A DNA stretch of 64,000 bases from Anaerolineales bacterium (GTDB lineage: Bacteria; Chloroflexota; Anaerolineae; 4572-78; J111), in NCBI GenBank assembly GCA_015075185.1, contig JABTUW010000004.1:434001-498000 (forward strand), read 5' to 3'. Below, piece after piece: positions 7,826 to 14,723 of this stretch; the first letter of the stretch is position 1, and every line of letters starts with the position of its first letter. The position numbers and the translations under genes were made by a program. Below the pieces are notes generated by a model that was given only the letters and a program-made list of their open reading frames with translations, was not told where the DNA came from and searched no databases.

Positions 7826-8611
7826 ATGGACAAATTAGCTTTGGCGGGCCGGCGGGCCGTTGTGACAGGTGCCAGTCGAGGGATAGGGGCCAGCATTGCT
7901 CTGGCCCTGGCTCAGGCCGGGGCCGATGTGGCGGTGACGGCTCGCAGCGAGGTCGAGCTGGAGCAGGTCGCGGAGCAGATTCGCGCTGTGGGCCGGCGCA
8001 GCCTGGCCGTATCAAGCGACGTGACCGACCCAGCCCAGGTCGAGCGGCTGGCGGCGGCGGTACAGGCGGGTTTAGGCGGGGTTGACATTCTGGTCAACAA
8101 TGCCGGCGGCGGCGCGAGCCACAAATTTCTCAACCATCCCGACGAGTTGTGGCAGCGCATGCTTCTGCTCAACCTGACCAGCGTTTACTATGTCACCAAA
8201 GCCTTTGTCCCGGCGATGGTCGAGCAGCGCTGGGGCCGGATTATGACCATCGCTTCGACGGCGGCCAAAGTCGGAGGGCGTTACATTGCCGCTTATACGG
8301 CGGCCAAGCACGGCGTGCTGGGCCTGATCCGCAGCCTGGCCCTGGAGTTAGCCCCCTACCAGATTACGGTCAATGCCGTCTGTCCGGGCTACGTGGACAC
8401 ACCAATGACCCAGGCGACGATTGACAACATCGTGACCCGGACCGGCATGAGCGAGGCCCAAGCTCGCGAGTCATTAGAGAAAACAAGTCCGCAGCAGCGC
8501 CTCATCAACCCGGATGAGATTGCCGCATTAGTCGTTTTTTTGGCCCAAGATACGAGTTACGGCATCACCGGCCAGGCCATCAACGTGGATGGGGGAACGG
8601 TCATGGCCTGA
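7826..8611 (+). CDS. SDR-family oxidoreductase (FabG/3-hydroxyacyl-CoA dehydrogenase type)
   Basis: Classical short-chain dehydrogenase, 261 aa. It has the NAD(P) motif 'VTGASRGIGASIALALAQAG', 'NNAGGG' near residue 90, the catalytic serine in 'IASTAAK', the Tyr-x-x-x-Lys pair in 'AAYTAAKHG', and the 'VCPGYVDTPM' segment. It is expected to oxidise a 3-hydroxyacyl-CoA or related alcohol in the cytoplasm. Lying between the dearomatising enzymes and an enoyl-CoA hydratase, it probably performs the 3-hydroxyacyl-CoA dehydrogenase step of the beta-oxidation-like lower pathway, an inference from context. Confidence 0.9.
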   Translation: MDKLALAGRRAVVTGASRGIGASIALALAQAGADVAVTARSEVELEQVAEQIRAVGRRSLAVSSDVTDPAQVERLAAAVQAGLGGVDILVNNAGGGASHKFLNHPDELWQRMLLLNLTSVYYVTKAFVPAMVEQRWGRIMTIASTAAKVGGRYIAAYTAAKHGVLGLIRSLALELAPYQITVNAVCPGYVDTPMTQATIDNIVTRTGMSEAQARESLEKTSPQQRLINPDEIAALVVFLAQDTSYGITGQAINVDGGTVMA

Positions 8612-8679
8612 AACGTGAGATGTGGAATGTCTTGCGTCTTTCGTAAGAATTAACGAAAGACGTAAGACGCAAAACGTTT
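8611..8679. repeat. GTCTTTCGT palindromic repeat
   Basis: Right behind the SDR stop codon, outer arms AAACGT and ACGTTT enclose 'TTGCGTCTTTCGT' and the inverse 'ACGAAAGACGTAAGACGCAA'. The right arm carries one extra copy of the 'GACGTAA' unit. It is an intergenic hairpin of the same design as those at 1849, 2775 and 10119. Confidence 0.7.
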
Positions 8680-8704
8680 GAGGATAAGGAGTCTATAGTA
8701 CTTG

Positions 8705-9298
8705 ATGATCAAGCCATGGAACAGAAACAACTTCCAACAGTTATTTCTCCTTCTTACCTTACTGGGGGCAGTGATCTTAAGCGCCAATCTGTTGGCTGAT
8801 CGGGTGATCGCTCAAGATACCCAATTATTCTTACCTGTCATTTTCAAGCCGGCTTGCCCGTTAAGTCCTGAAGAACAAGCGCTGGCCAATTTACTGATAA
8901 ACGACGTGGGTCAACAGCGTGTCTCTTTCTCTTGCCATCCTATCCTGGCTCAAGTCGCCCGTCAAAGAGCCGAGGATATGGCACAGCGCGGTTACTTTAG
9001 CCATACTACCCCGGAAGGTTATGGGCCGAATTATCTGGTCAGGCAGGCCGGTTATGTTTTGCCCTCCTATTACAGCACCGCACTCGATGGCAACAACATC
9101 GAGTCGATTGCGGCAGGTTTCCCGACCACTGCCGCCGCCTGGCAGCAGTGGATGGGTTCGACCGCTCACCGGACGCAGTTACTTGGCCTGAATTCCTTTT
9201 TTGCCGAGCAGACCGAATACGGTATTGGTTATGCCTACAACCCAAACAGTGATTATTTACATTATTGGGTTGTAATCACGGCGAAACGGGGGCCTTGA
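8705..9298 (+). CDS. Exported CAP/SCP-domain protein
   Basis: A 197 aa protein with an N-terminal signal or anchor segment (hydrophobic residues about 12-33, 'LFLLLTLLGAVILSANLLA'), followed by a CAP (cysteine-rich secretory/PR-1) domain. Seen in the domain are 'HPILAQVARQRAEDMAQRGY' then 'FSHTTPEGYGPN', the conserved 'NNIESIAAGFPT' and 'AAWQQWMGSTAHRTQLL'. CAP proteins are extracellular with diverse roles (ligand binding, possibly cell-wall interaction). ATG 8705 is chosen; the TTG at 8702 is equally placed relative to AAGGAG upstream. It interrupts a catabolic gene set without an obvious link. Confidence 0.85.
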   Translation: MIKPWNRNNFQQLFLLLTLLGAVILSANLLADRVIAQDTQLFLPVIFKPACPLSPEEQALANLLINDVGQQRVSFSCHPILAQVARQRAEDMAQRGYFSHTTPEGYGPNYLVRQAGYVLPSYYSTALDGNNIESIAAGFPTTAAAWQQWMGSTAHRTQLLGLNSFFAEQTEYGIGYAYNPNSDYLHYWVVITAKRGP

Positions 9299-9325
9299 AG
9301 TAATCAAGGGGGAGAGGGTAGGAAT

Positions 9326-10117
9326 ATGAATTATGATTTTCTGTATGAAGTGAATGCCGGTGTAGCGACCCTGACCTTTAACCGTCCCGAGGTGCTCAAT
9401 GCGCTGACTTTTGAGGTGTATGCCCAGTTCCGTGACTTGCTGGAGGAGTTACGCTACGACGATGCGGTGAAGGTACTGGTGCTGACCGGCCAGGGGCGCG
9501 GCTTTTGCTCCGGCGGCGATGTCCACGACATCATTGGCCAACTGCTCAAGCGGGATGTGAAAGGCCATCTCGATTTCACCCGCATGACCGGGGCGGTGGT
9601 GCAGGCCATGCGGCTGCTGGATAAGCCGATTATTGCAGCGCTCAACGGCACGACGGCCGGAGCGGGGGCGGTCATTGCCCTGGCCTCGGATTTGCGGATT
9701 GCCGTGGAGGGAATGAAGTTCGCCTTTCTCTTCACCAAGGTCGGCCTGACCGGGGCGGATATGGGCGCGGCTTATCTGCTGCCGCGTGTGGTTGGCCAGG
9801 GGCGGGCGCTGGAACTACTGCTGCTGGGGGATGCGATTGAAGCCGCCACCGCCGAGCGCTATGGTTTGGTTAACCGGGTCGTCCCGCCCGCCGAACTCCT
9901 GCCGAAAGCGCAGGAATGGGCCAGCCGCTTAGCGCACGGCCCGACGCTGGCTATTTCGATGACCAAGCGGCTCGTCAACAACGAGTGGAATATGGACCTG
10001 GTTTCAGCCATTGAAAGCGAAGCCCAGGCCCAGGCCCTGCTGTTGATGGGCGAGGATCACCGGATTTTTTACGAGGCGTTTAAAGAGAAAGTCGAGCCAA
10101 AATTTAGCGGAAGGTAA
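9326..10117 (+). CDS. Enoyl-CoA hydratase/isomerase family protein
   Basis: Crotonase-fold enzyme, 263 aa, normal for the family. The oxyanion-hole segments are visible: 'LTGQGRGFCSGGDVHDI' near residue 60 and 'ALNGTTAGAGAVIALASDLR' near residue 110, followed by 'FTKVGLTGADMGAAYLLPR' and the 'AERYGLVNRVVPP' segment. The residue after 'TGAD' suggests a hydratase/hydrolase variant, but the reaction cannot be fixed from sequence. In context it would hydrate the ring-derived enoyl-CoA before SDR oxidation. It has GGGGGAGAGG upstream of ATG 9326. Confidence 0.9.
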   Translation: MNYDFLYEVNAGVATLTFNRPEVLNALTFEVYAQFRDLLEELRYDDAVKVLVLTGQGRGFCSGGDVHDIIGQLLKRDVKGHLDFTRMTGAVVQAMRLLDKPIIAALNGTTAGAGAVIALASDLRIAVEGMKFAFLFTKVGLTGADMGAAYLLPRVVGQGRALELLLLGDAIEAATAERYGLVNRVVPPAELLPKAQEWASRLAHGPTLAISMTKRLVNNEWNMDLVSAIESEAQAQALLLMGEDHRIFYEAFKEKVEPKFSGR

Positions 10118-10118
10118 A

Positions 10119-10187
10119 CGACCGCCGACCACTGACCGATGACCGCCGAATTATTGGCTGCGGTCGGCTGTCGGTAGTCAGCGGTCA
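10119..10187. repeat. GACCGCCGACC palindromic repeat, copy 1
   Basis: The words 'GACCGCCGACCACTGACC' and their inverse 'CGGTCGGCTGTCGGTAGTC' make a GC-rich imperfect hairpin between the hydratase and acyl-CoA dehydrogenase genes. It ends in 'GGTCATG', so the ATG at 10187 belongs to the repeat and argues for the next in-frame ATG at 10202 as the true start. A sister copy lies at 11354-11426. Confidence 0.75.
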
Positions 10188-10201
10188 TGCTGGAGACATC
10201 T

Positions 10202-11350
10202 ATGAACTTTGAGTTAACCCCCGCCCAACAACAGATCCAGGCGCGGGCGCGTCAATTTGCTCAGGAAGAAGTCGCGCCGCTGGCCCGCGAGGCCGACGAA
10301 AAAGGGGAGTTTCCGGCACATCTGGTGCGGCGGATGGGTGAACTCGGCTTTCTGGCCGGGCCGATTGGGCCGGACTACGGCGGTACGGGCATGGATTACG
10401 TCAGCTTTGCCCTGGTTTATGAGGAGTTGGGGCGGGTGGATTCGTCGGTGCGCGGGTTTCTGGCGGTTCATGCTGGGCTGGTTTCGCTGTGCCTGGCCGA
10501 TTGGGGCAGCGCGGAGCAGAAGCAGCGCTACTTGCCCCGGCTGGCCAGCGGCGAGTTGATCGGCTGCTACTGCCTGACCGAGCCGAACGCCGGGTCGGAT
10601 GCGGCCGGTATGGAAAGCACGGCCCGTGAAGAGGAGGGCAGCTATGTGCTCAACGGAGAGAAAATCTGGATTACCAACGGCAACCTGGCCGATGTGGCCC
10701 TGATTTTTGCCAGCCGCGACCGTGCCGCCCGGCATAAAGGTATCTGCGCTTTTGTGGTCGAAACGAACACGCCGGGTTTTCGCCGGGAGAAGATGACCGG
10801 CCAGGAGTTGGGTCATCGCGCCTCCGACCATGCCCGGATTATTCTCGAAGAGTGCCGCGTGCCCAAAAGTGCGCTGCTGGGCGGGCCGGGACAGGGGTTT
10901 AAGGTGGCGATGTCGGCGCTGGATCATGGCCGCCTGGGGGTGGCTGCCGGGGCGCTGGGTGTGGCCCAGGCTTGCCTGGATGCCTGCGTCAGTTTTGCCC
11001 GGCAGCGGCGGCAGTTCGGCCAGCGTATTGGCGATTTTCAGATGATCCAGGCGACCATTGCCGACATGGCCGCCGAGGTGGAGGCGTCCCGCCTGCTGGT
11101 CTACCGGGCGGCCTGGTTGAAGCAGCAGGGCCGGCCGACGACGCGTGAAACCTCCATCGCCAAGCTCTTTGCCACCGAGATAGCGGTGCGGGCCGCCTCC
11201 GAGGCGGTGCTGATTCACGGCGGGCGGGGTTACTCTAACGAGTATCCGGTCGAGCGCTATTACCGGGACATTAAAGGCTTGCAGATTTATGAAGGGACCT
11301 CCCATATCCAGCGAATCGTCATTGCCCGGGAGGTGATTGGGCGGGAGTAA
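10202..11350 (+). CDS. Acyl-CoA dehydrogenase
   Basis: FAD-dependent acyl-CoA dehydrogenase, 382 aa, full length. It carries 'GPDYGGTGMDYVSFALVYEE', the FAD/substrate segment 'CYCLTEPNAGSDAAGMESTA', 'WITNGNLADVALIFA', 'DHGRLGVAAGALGVAQACLD', 'QFGQRIGDFQMIQ' and the catalytic glutamate in 'LQIYEGTSHIQRIV'. The reaction is alpha,beta-desaturation of an acyl-CoA; the aromatic-catabolism context suggests an alicyclic or glutaryl/pimelyl-like substrate. The start at 10202 has CTGGAGA upstream and avoids the repeat that supplies the ATG at 10187. Confidence 0.93.
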   Translation: MNFELTPAQQQIQARARQFAQEEVAPLAREADEKGEFPAHLVRRMGELGFLAGPIGPDYGGTGMDYVSFALVYEELGRVDSSVRGFLAVHAGLVSLCLADWGSAEQKQRYLPRLASGELIGCYCLTEPNAGSDAAGMESTAREEEGSYVLNGEKIWITNGNLADVALIFASRDRAARHKGICAFVVETNTPGFRREKMTGQELGHRASDHARIILEECRVPKSALLGGPGQGFKVAMSALDHGRLGVAAGALGVAQACLDACVSFARQRRQFGQRIGDFQMIQATIADMAAEVEASRLLVYRAAWLKQQGRPTTRETSIAKLFATEIAVRAASEAVLIHGGRGYSNEYPVERYYRDIKGLQIYEGTSHIQRIVIAREVIGRE

Positions 11351-11353
11351 AAG

Positions 11354-11426
11354 AGACCGCCGACCGCTGACGACCGACCGCCACTCATCCTTCTGGCGGC
11401 GGTCATCGGTCGGCAGTCGGCGGTCA
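11354..11426. repeat. GACCGCCGACC palindromic repeat, copy 2
   Basis: Same family as 10119-10187: 'GACCGCCGACCGCTGACGAC' followed by the inverse 'GGTCATCGGTCGGCAGTCGG'. The central spacer differs entirely ('ACTCATCCTTCT' here), while the arms are conserved, which favours a folded or mobile unit over chance. Confidence 0.75.
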
Positions 11427-11449
11427 TAAAATAGCAAAGGAGCTAAACG

Positions 11450-13034
11450 ATGCGTGCAACAGACCTTCCACTTTATTACAACGCCGTAGATATTCTGGAG
11501 CGTAACCTGGCTGAACGGGCGAACAAGGTGGCTTTGTACAGCCTGGAACGGGAAATGACCTTCCGCCAGGTGGCGAATGAGGCCAACCAGGTGGGCCATG
11601 CGCTCAAGAAATTGGGGGTACGCATGGGTGATTTTGTGGGCATCCTGTCGCCCGACGTGCCGGAGTGGGTTACTTCCTTCTTTGGTGTCTTCAAAATTGG
11701 GTCCATCGCCGTGGGCATGAACACGCTGCTCAAGCCGCATGAGTACGACTACATCCTGCGTGACAGCCGCGCCCGCGTTTTGATTATTCACCAGGCGCTG
11801 CTGCCCGCGCTGGAAGCCATCCGCGCCGAGCAGGAGTTTTTGGAGCATGTCATCGTCATCGGGCAGAGTGAGACTCCGCTCCCCCTGCCAGGGGGAGCGG
11901 CTGGGAGTGGGGGTCTGCTGGCCTACGCGGATTGGATCAGCGGCGAGCCGGCCGAATTGGAGGCCGCACCAACCCATCGTGACGATTTCTGCTCGCTCAA
12001 TTACTCCAGCGGCACCACCGGCGAGCCGAAAGGGTATTTTACATGCCCACAAGGACTATCCATTGACCTCCCAACTGTGGGGGGTCAATGTGCTGGGCTT
12101 GCGTGAAAGCGACCGGACCCTCTCCGCCGCCAAATTGTTTTTCACCTTTGGCCTGGGCGGCGGGTTAATCTTCCCCTGGTACGCCGGGGCGAGTATTGTG
12201 CTGTTTGCCGGGCCGCCGCGCATCGCCACCAACATGCTGGAGATGATTGATCGCTTCAAGCCGACCATTCTCTACAACGCGCCGACCGGCTACGCGGCGA
12301 CGATGGCCGTGCCGGATTTTACGACTAAGTACGATTTGTCATCGCTGCGGCTGTGCGTCTCGGCGGGCGAGTCTTTGCCGGCCCCGATCTGGTACGCCTG
12401 GAAGGAAAAAACGGGGGTGGACATCATTGACGGCATCGGCTCGACCGAGAATTTCCACATCTTTATCTCCAACCGCCCCGGCGACATTCGCCCCGGCAGC
12501 AGCGGCAAGCCTTTTGCCGGCTATGAACTGAAGATTGTGGACGCCGACGGCCATGAGGTTCCCCAGGGCGAGATTGGCAACCTGCTGGTCAAAGGGGAAA
12601 CGGCAGCCCTGTTTTATTTACACCAGTACGAGCGCAGCCAGCGCACTTTTCAGGGGGAGTGGCTTTTTACCGGCGACAAATATTATGTGGACGAGGATGG
12701 TTTCTACTGGCATGCCGGCCGCTCGGATGATATGCTCAAGGTCGGCGGCATCTGGGTCTCGCCGGTGGAGGTCGAAAGCACCCTGATCAGCCACCCGGCG
12801 GTGTTGGAGTGCGCCGTCATCGGCAAGGAAGACCAGGCCAGCCTGGTTAAACCCCGGGCTTTTGTGGTGCTGAACGAGAGCTACACCGCCTCGGATGAGC
12901 TGGCCAAGGAGCTGATCCAGTACTGCCGCGAGAAAATGGCCGAGTACAAGCGCCCGCGCTGGATTATGTTTGTCAAGGAGCTGCCGAAAACGGCGACTGG
13001 GAAAATCCAGCGGTTTAAGCTGAGAGAGATGTAA
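11450..13034 (+). pseudogene. Benzoate/2-aminobenzoate-CoA ligase family gene with a single-base frameshift
   Basis: AMP-forming aryl-CoA ligase that would activate an aromatic acid with ATP and CoA, the first step of the cluster. The 5' part (11450 to 12034) reads to 'YSSGTTGEPKG', the nucleotide-binding motif. An extra T at 12035 then shifts the frame. Removing it rejoins 'ILHAHKDYPLTSQLWGVNVL' and the rest to the stop at 13034, giving about 527 aa, normal for the family, with 'DGIGSTENFHIF', 'WLFTGDKYYVDEDGF' and the catalytic lysine in 'PKTATGKIQRFKLREM'. As given, translation would stop at 12106. The intact reading on both sides suggests a very recent mutation or a base-calling error. 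A repeat unit lies in frame at 11878-11898. Confidence 0.9.
11878..11898. repeat. Perfect 10-bp-arm palindrome inside the ligase gene
   Basis: Arms GCTCCCCCTG and CAGGGGGAGC flank a single C. It is followed by 'GGCTGGGAGTGGGGGTC', a word common in intergenic repeats of many genomes. It adds a Pro/Gly-rich linker ('SETPLPLPGGAAGSGG') at about residue 143-158, a surface-loop position between the N-terminal domain and the nucleotide-binding motif. Confidence 0.7.
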
Positions 13035-13071
13035 AAAAGAGGGGCGAGAGATAATCTCGCTCCTCTTTTTT
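13034..13071. terminator. Bidirectional intrinsic terminator between convergent genes
   Basis: A run of A, arms GAGGGGCGAGA and TCTCGCTCCTC (one mismatch) around GATAA, then a run of T. It can act in both directions and lies exactly between the ligase stop (+ strand) and the radical SAM stop (- strand). Confidence 0.85.
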
Positions 13072-14425
13072 ACGAGGAAAAAGCGTGCCGCCAGGCGAAG
13101 GTGCGGCGGTAGCCATAGTCGGTGCTGAAGCTGCCAAAGACCTTGGCCGGCATGCGCGGGATGGGATGCCGGCTGAGGGCGCGCAGGCCGCGCTGGGCGA
13201 TGCGAACGGGATGATAGATAGTCCGGCAGACGCGATCGTACTCGCGTTCAAACTCCTCGACGGTCATCTGGCGGGGGTAGTAGGTGACGTGAGCGGTGTC
13301 GTAGTAGCGCCAGCTTTTGCCGGGGATGAGCCGGTTTTCTTTGACCAGTTCCTCGCGGAAGGGCGTGCCGGGGTAGGGGGTTAAAATGGTGGCGCTCATG
13401 CTGTCCAGGCCGGAATTTTTGGCAAATTCCCATGTGTCCCACATCACTTTGGGCGTGTCGGCATCGAAGCCGAAGACAAACAGGCCGACCACGCCGAGGC
13501 CGTGGGCATGGATGGCGTCAATGGCTTCTTGATACTGCTTCATCATGCCCTTGCTCTTGCCGCCCAGTTCGCGCCGGTTCTCCGGATTGACCGACTCGAA
13601 GCCGATGAAGAATTTATCCAAATGGGCGCGTTTGGCCAGCTTGAGCAGTTCGGGATACTTGGCGACCATCATTTCGGCCTGGGTGGTCCAGCCGCGCAGG
13701 GGCAGCTTTTCCAGGGCCAGGAACAGTTTTTCGGTGTAGTCGGGGTCAATGGCGAAGGCCAGACCGAAGTTGTCGTCGGTCAGGAAGAAGCGGTCAATCC
13801 GGCGGCGCTCGATCTCCTCGACCACCTCTTCAACCGGGCGAAAGCGCATCTTCTGTCCGCTGACCCGAATGGCCGTGCAGAAAGAACAGTTGCGCGGGCA
13901 GCCGCGGGTGATTTCCATTAAAGGCGTCCAGTAGCGCCTTTTTTCATCCACCTGGGCAATGACCCGGTCGGTCAGCGGGGCGACGCCGGTCAGGTCGGCC
14001 CATTCGGTGTCGTTGTAGTGCGGCTGCAGGGTGTCGTTTTGGAAATCCTGGATAATTTGCGGCCAGGTGTAGTATGCCTCGCCGGTCACGACCACGTCGG
14101 CCCAGCGGGCCACGTCCTCGGGCATCAGCGTTGCGTGCGCCCCGCCGACGGCAACCGTCTGCACGCCGACTTCGTGGGCAATGCGGGCGTAGCGCTCGGC
14201 GGTTTCGATGGCCAGGGTTTTGGAGGTGATGCCGACCAGGTCATGCTTGCCCAGGGTGCGGATTTTGTCGTCCAGGTACTCCCAATTTTCGTCCCAAATT
14301 TCTACGGCAATGTCGCCGGGCACCAGGGAGGCCAGGCGCATGAGCGTGTAAGGAACGGCAGTGGCTTTACCAAAAATACGGCCTTCGCGGCCGGGATGAA
14401 TGAGTACGATTTTGCGGATTTCCAC
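13070..14425 (-). CDS. B12-binding-domain radical SAM protein
   Basis: A 451 aa enzyme. The N-terminal ~150 residues are a cobalamin-binding Rossmann domain ('IVLIHPGREGRIFG', 'LVGITSKTLAIETAERYARI', 'VAVGGAHATLMPEDV'). The radical SAM core starts near residue 175 with the cluster motif 'RGCPRNCSFCTA', followed by 'FFLTDDNFGLAF' and 'VGLFVFGFDADTP'. Members methylate, rearrange or cyclise diverse substrates; the target here is unknown. The start is GTG 14425, because AGGAGG lies at 14432-14437 and the longer frame (to 14608) reads through a repeat. It is transcribed towards the ligase and shares its terminator. The gene is monocistronic. Confidence 0.88.
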   Translation of the reverse strand: MEIRKIVLIHPGREGRIFGKATAVPYTLMRLASLVPGDIAVEIWDENWEYLDDKIRTLGKHDLVGITSKTLAIETAERYARIAHEVGVQTVAVGGAHATLMPEDVARWADVVVTGEAYYTWPQIIQDFQNDTLQPHYNDTEWADLTGVAPLTDRVIAQVDEKRRYWTPLMEITRGCPRNCSFCTAIRVSGQKMRFRPVEEVVEEIERRRIDRFFLTDDNFGLAFAIDPDYTEKLFLALEKLPLRGWTTQAEMMVAKYPELLKLAKRAHLDKFFIGFESVNPENRRELGGKSKGMMKQYQEAIDAIHAHGLGVVGLFVFGFDADTPKVMWDTWEFAKNSGLDSMSATILTPYPGTPFREELVKENRLIPGKSWRYYDTAHVTYYPRQMTVEEFEREYDRVCRTIYHPVRIAQRGLRALSRHPIPRMPAKVFGSFSTDYGYRRTFAWRHAFSS

Positions 14426-14431
14426 CGGTGT

Positions 14432-14437
14432 CCTCCT
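14432..14437 (-). promoter_or_regulatory. Perfect Shine-Dalgarno that fixes the GTG start at 14425
   Basis: AGGAGG on the - strand, six bases before GTG 14425. It decides the start of the radical SAM gene against the upstream in-frame ATG that lies in the repeat region. Confidence 0.8.
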
Positions 14438-14440
14438 GAG

Positions 14441-14533
14441 GAAGGAAGATTGGAGGATAGGAAGGATTGGAAGAATGGAAACGGGATTCTGCCAGCCTTC
14501 CATTCTTCCAAATTTCCAGCCCTCCACATTTCC
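14441..14533. repeat. GGAAGATTGGAAG/CTTCCATTCTTCC palindromic repeat
   Basis: Tandem words around 'GGAAGGATTGGAAGAATGG' followed by the inverse 'CCATTCTTCCAAATTTCC'. It forms a long imperfect hairpin upstream of the radical SAM gene. The same word family recurs at 20337-20425 and inside the glycosyltransferase gene near 55480. Confidence 0.75.
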
Positions 14534-14615
14534 CCCCGAGTCTAGCACAGGATAAAAAGAGAAGCAATTTTTATAACCTTTACTATAAATATTTCTGTAC
14601 CCCCCCAAAAGCCCA

Positions 14616-14644
14616 TTGTCTCGCTTGGTTTGATTTGCTATACT
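14616..14644 (+). promoter_or_regulatory. Sigma-70-type promoter for the sensor kinase gene
   Basis: TTGTCT (14616-14621), 17 bp, TATACT (14639-14644). Initiation near 14651 would leave a leader of about 75-80 bases. Confidence 0.6.
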
Positions 14645-14723
14645 GGTAGGTGAGACTTCAATAGCGTGGGGAAGGGTCAGTCAGCTCCAGCCTGCTATTT
14701 TTGTACGTTACCATTTTTGAAGA

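Noticed and set aside
10214..12052. 612-codon - strand frame
   Set aside because: Lies antisense to the acyl-CoA dehydrogenase and ligase genes, with composition typical of a shadow frame in GC-rich DNA; it also crosses two palindromic repeats.
14426..14608. N-terminal extension of the radical SAM protein
   Set aside because: Runs through a palindromic repeat; a perfect AGGAGG sits before GTG 14425.
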